From assembly GCA_965203755.1 (NCBI GenBank), contig OZ241910.1:620001-684000 (forward strand): 64,000 nucleotides of DNA. Direction: 5' to 3'. The stretch's first letter is position 1. Each line of letters opens with the position of its first letter. This document shows, in pieces, positions 61,349 to 64,000 of the stretch. The notes beneath the pieces were generated by a model. The model made no database searches, was not told the DNA's origin, and worked only from the letters and a program-made list of their open reading frames with translations. Origin of the DNA: UBA6055 sp965203755 (GTDB lineage Bacteria > Chloroflexota > Anaerolineae > Aggregatilineales > Phototrophicaceae). Position numbers and translations under genes: made by a program.

Positions 61349-63938
61349 TGGCAGCCAGTTTGAAGACCTGACACTGGCGCGGTTGATTCACCAATTTGTG
61401 AAATCCCCAGCCAAAACCTGGCGCGCCTTCAATGCGACCCTAGGTTCGCGGCGCGGGAACGTTCAGGCAGCCGCCGCGGCAAGCCCGGCCGATTCAACGG
61501 CTGACTCTGACCTCGAAACACCGACCGCAGCATGGCGGGAGCGGCTGGTGACCGGCCGGAATGCACAGCTGCTGCTGTACCTAATCGCAGTCGCCGGCGG
61601 CCTGTTTGGCAATTCCTTACTGCGCGGTTCTGGAGACGATGCTCCGGTCGCAGTCGGTTCGCTTGCAGCCGGCGCCCCTTTCCTCTGGCTGGCCTTCTTC
61701 ATCTGGCTGCTGGCGGAATTGGTCGGTCATTGGGCGCAGCTTCAAGCATGGTGGCATCGAATGGACCGGCTGTCCAAGTTTCGCTGGACGGCGCGGCTGC
61801 TGCCGCTGCTGATCTGGCTAACATCCCTTATGCTGCTGACGGATTCCATGACGGCGCCAGCCGAATCGGCGCTGGAGCTTGTGTCGGCTGCGATTGGCAG
61901 GCTCGCGCTCGGCGGCCTGGTCTGGCTGCTGATTGAATTGGTGAATCGGTGGCGGCGGCAGCGCGCGGCCGCATCATCCGCAGCTGCTGACCAGAAGCCT
62001 CCACCACAGGAAACAGCCGCGCCGCCGTACCCGCTGCCTTGGCGGCAAAAAATTGGCCCGGCGCGTGCGACGCTGTTTATTTTAGCGACCGCCGCCAGCA
62101 TCCTGGTCTGGATAAACACCGCCAGCAACCAAATCGCGCCGCCCATCATCATCCTGTGGCTCGCCAGCGCCGTTCTCTGGGCTTTGGTCTTTGCCCCCCT
62201 CAAGTGGAATTGCTTTGAATGGGCAGCTGAAAGGATTGATGCCCTGCGCCGCATCCGCTGGCGGGAATACTCATGGGCAGTCATCGCCTTCGCTCTGATT
62301 ATGATACTCGGCATGGGATTTCGGCTGACGCAGCTGGAGGATCATCCGCCGGAATTGTACAGCGACCTGGTCGAAGATATCCGGGATTCCAATCTCATTT
62401 TCGAGGGCGACCACAAGATTTTCTTCCCCAATCTCGCAGGCCGCGAGCCGCTTCAGTTTTATTTGATGTCGATGCTGGCGACCCTGCCGGGGCTCGGTTT
62501 CAATTACTTCACCCTCAAGCTGCTGGGGGTTCTTGAAGGCTTGGCGACCCTGCCGATCCTAGCTGCGGTCGGCATCGAGCTCATGGGCGCGCGGCGGCGC
62601 AGGTTTGGCCTGCTGGTCGGATTGCTCCTGGCCGGGCTGGTCGCCGTGAGTTATTGGCACGCCGCGCTGAGTCGGCTGGGGCTGCGAATTGTTTTGACGC
62701 CGCTGTTCACATCCCTTTTGATAATTTATCTGGCGCGCGCCATGCGGCGCAATCGCCGCGCCGATTATGTCAAAGCCGCCTTGGCGCTTGGCTTTGGCCT
62801 GTATGGCTATCAGGCCATGCGGATGCTGCCGCTGGCTGTTGTGGCCGGCGTCGCCATTGCGATGGCGGTTCGCCGGATTTCCTGGCGCGGGCGGCTGATG
62901 TATGGCATCAACCTGGCGGTCTTGGTATGGGTGTCTTTCATGGTCTTCCTGCCGCTCTTCCATTATTGGCTCGAAAACCCGGAAAACTTTTGGATGCGTG
63001 CCAGCGGGCGCATCCTGGGAGACGGCGTCGCCGCCGAAGAACGGCTTGAGGCCTTCACTTCCAACGTCCCCATTCTGATGAGCAATATACGAAACGCGCT
63101 GCTCATGTTCCATTGGAAAGGCGACATCATCTGGGCTCACGGGATGCCGCATGAACCGGCGATGGACATGTTCACCGGCGTTTTTCTGATTCTTGGGCTG
63201 GCGGCCTGGGCGGCGCAAATGCTCAAGTCGCGCGATCCAGTCATCTGGGCTGTGCCGGCGATGATATTCATCATGCTCCTGCCATCGGCCCTGGCCATCG
63301 CCTATCCCGCCCACAACCCAAGCCATACCCGAGCGAGCGGCGTCATTCCACTGGTCTATCTGGTCGCGGCTGTGCCCATTGCCATCATCGCCCAGCGCCT
63401 GCGGCAAGCTTTTCCCGGCCGCCGCGGCATCATCCTAGCCGTCATCTTCTGCTCCAGCCTGCTCCTGCTGGCCAATCAGCGCAACACCCGCCTTTATTTC
63501 GACCGCTATCTCGACCTCTACATTGAACGCTCATATCCCTACAGCGAGGTCGGCGCCGTCTTGCGCGGCTTTGTCGACAGCGGCGGCGCCTATGGCAACG
63601 CCTTCATCATCGCTTATCCGCATTTTTGGGATCACCGCGCCGTCGGAATTGAAGCCGGCGAGCCATTTTGGCCCAATAGCGTCAGCCTGTCAGATGCGCC
63701 CCGCTTCCTGGACGATGCCAGACAGCGAACCGACCGGTTCAAATTGAATCCAGACCGAGACCTGCTATTTTTCTACTCGCCGTACGATGAGGCAGCGCCC
63801 TTGCAGCTGCGCCAGTGGTTCCCAAGCGGATACGAGCAGAAAATACAATCTTATCAACCAGGTGACAGTTACCTGTTATACCGCGTGCCCTTTCTGGGAG
63901 AAGCCGGCTTGGAAGCATTCCTTGGCAGCCATTCGTGA
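61341..63938 (+). CDS. GT-C type (GT39-like) membrane glycosyltransferase
   Basis: An 865-residue polytopic protein. A cytoplasmic N-terminus and about four helices (~70-260) precede a GT39-like core beginning with the acidic loop QLEDHPPELYSDLVEDI (~331-347) and AGREPLQFYLMSMLA (~364-378). A further ~8 helices reach ~715, then a ~145-residue extracytoplasmic C-terminal domain. The duplicated-looking extra N-terminal helices are unusual for the family. It overlaps the methyltransferase gene by 8 bp and is the last complete gene. The final 62 bp hold only the start of the next intergenic region. Confidence 0.78.
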   Translation: MSNGSQFEDLTLARLIHQFVKSPAKTWRAFNATLGSRRGNVQAAAAASPADSTADSDLETPTAAWRERLVTGRNAQLLLYLIAVAGGLFGNSLLRGSGDDAPVAVGSLAAGAPFLWLAFFIWLLAELVGHWAQLQAWWHRMDRLSKFRWTARLLPLLIWLTSLMLLTDSMTAPAESALELVSAAIGRLALGGLVWLLIELVNRWRRQRAAASSAAADQKPPPQETAAPPYPLPWRQKIGPARATLFILATAASILVWINTASNQIAPPIIILWLASAVLWALVFAPLKWNCFEWAAERIDALRRIRWREYSWAVIAFALIMILGMGFRLTQLEDHPPELYSDLVEDIRDSNLIFEGDHKIFFPNLAGREPLQFYLMSMLATLPGLGFNYFTLKLLGVLEGLATLPILAAVGIELMGARRRRFGLLVGLLLAGLVAVSYWHAALSRLGLRIVLTPLFTSLLIIYLARAMRRNRRADYVKAALALGFGLYGYQAMRMLPLAVVAGVAIAMAVRRISWRGRLMYGINLAVLVWVSFMVFLPLFHYWLENPENFWMRASGRILGDGVAAEERLEAFTSNVPILMSNIRNALLMFHWKGDIIWAHGMPHEPAMDMFTGVFLILGLAAWAAQMLKSRDPVIWAVPAMIFIMLLPSALAIAYPAHNPSHTRASGVIPLVYLVAAVPIAIIAQRLRQAFPGRRGIILAVIFCSSLLLLANQRNTRLYFDRYLDLYIERSYPYSEVGAVLRGFVDSGGAYGNAFIIAYPHFWDHRAVGIEAGEPFWPNSVSLSDAPRFLDDARQRTDRFKLNPDRDLLFFYSPYDEAAPLQLRQWFPSGYEQKIQSYQPGDSYLLYRVPFLGEAGLEAFLGSHS

Positions 63939-64000
63939 GCATTGAGGCTAACCCGCGCCCGGCGTGCAATTAACAAAAGGACCTGTGAGGACTAACGTTT

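Noticed and set aside
1..64000. CRISPR arrays, rRNA, prophage, transposase genes, classical riboswitches
   Set aside because: Looked for while reading both strands; no regular repeat-spacer pattern, rRNA sequence, transposase or convincing riboswitch core was seen.

Overview
The window is 64 kb of moderately GC-rich bacterial chromosome, gene-dense on both strands. It carries core genes (gyrA, argS, folD, dcd, birA, a guanylate kinase, an FtsB-like protein, L25 and three tRNAs) mixed with large accessory blocks. Long membrane glycosyltransferases with soluble C-terminal domains, a signal-peptide protein joining SH3-like domains to a class A beta-lactamase fold, an Opp/Dpp-type transporter embedded in a sugar catabolic island, and the many GTG/TTG starts would suit a Chloroflexota (Anaerolineae-like) bacterium. 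This is inference: no rRNA or phylogenetic marker was tested. No prophage, insertion sequence, CRISPR array or rRNA was seen.

Layout. 1-4.1 kb: two purine deaminases (adenine deaminase, frameshifted and cut by the window edge; 8-oxoguanine deaminase) and folD, all on the minus strand. 4.1-9.8 kb: guanylate kinase and YgfZ (overlapping), an FtsB-like protein, tRNA-Leu, the SH3/beta-lactamase-fold protein, galT and a DUF971 protein. 10-18.5 kb: a lipoprotein, a cytoplasmic six-hairpin glycosidase, an ABC exporter, a methyltransferase, argS, dcd and tRNA-Val. 18.5-19 kb: an intergenic region holding one copy of a dispersed repeat.

19-39.7 kb is the most interesting region, a carbohydrate utilisation island. 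It holds a complete oligopeptide-type ABC importer whose ATPases (19078-21160) lie apart from its binding protein and permeases (26176-31682). With it are a TIM-barrel glycosidase-like protein, a formylglycine-type sulfatase, four GH117-like beta-propeller domains (one gene interrupted by an in-frame TGA, one single-domain gene, one tandem double-domain gene), an enolase-superfamily dehydratase/cycloisomerase, a zinc alcohol dehydrogenase, an SDR, a GMC oxidoreductase and a GntR/FCD regulator. Three near-identical TTGTnnACAA palindromes sit on the -10, -35 or +1 of five strong sigma70-type promoters that together could drive every transcription unit of the island. I infer one GntR-controlled regulon for import and cytoplasmic breakdown of a sulfated, probably anhydrogalactose- or uronate-like oligosaccharide.

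39.7-51.8 kb: a membrane SGNH protein, three large GT-C type membrane glycosyltransferases, a HIT protein, birA and two membrane proteins. 51.8-55.9 kb: the second copy of the dispersed repeat, gyrA, L25 and tRNA-Gly. 55.9-64 kb: a second membrane SGNH protein, a zinc-ribbon membrane protein, then a tightly packed envelope-glycan operon (YbhN-like flippase/LPG synthase family, GT4, SAM methyltransferase, GT-C glycosyltransferase).
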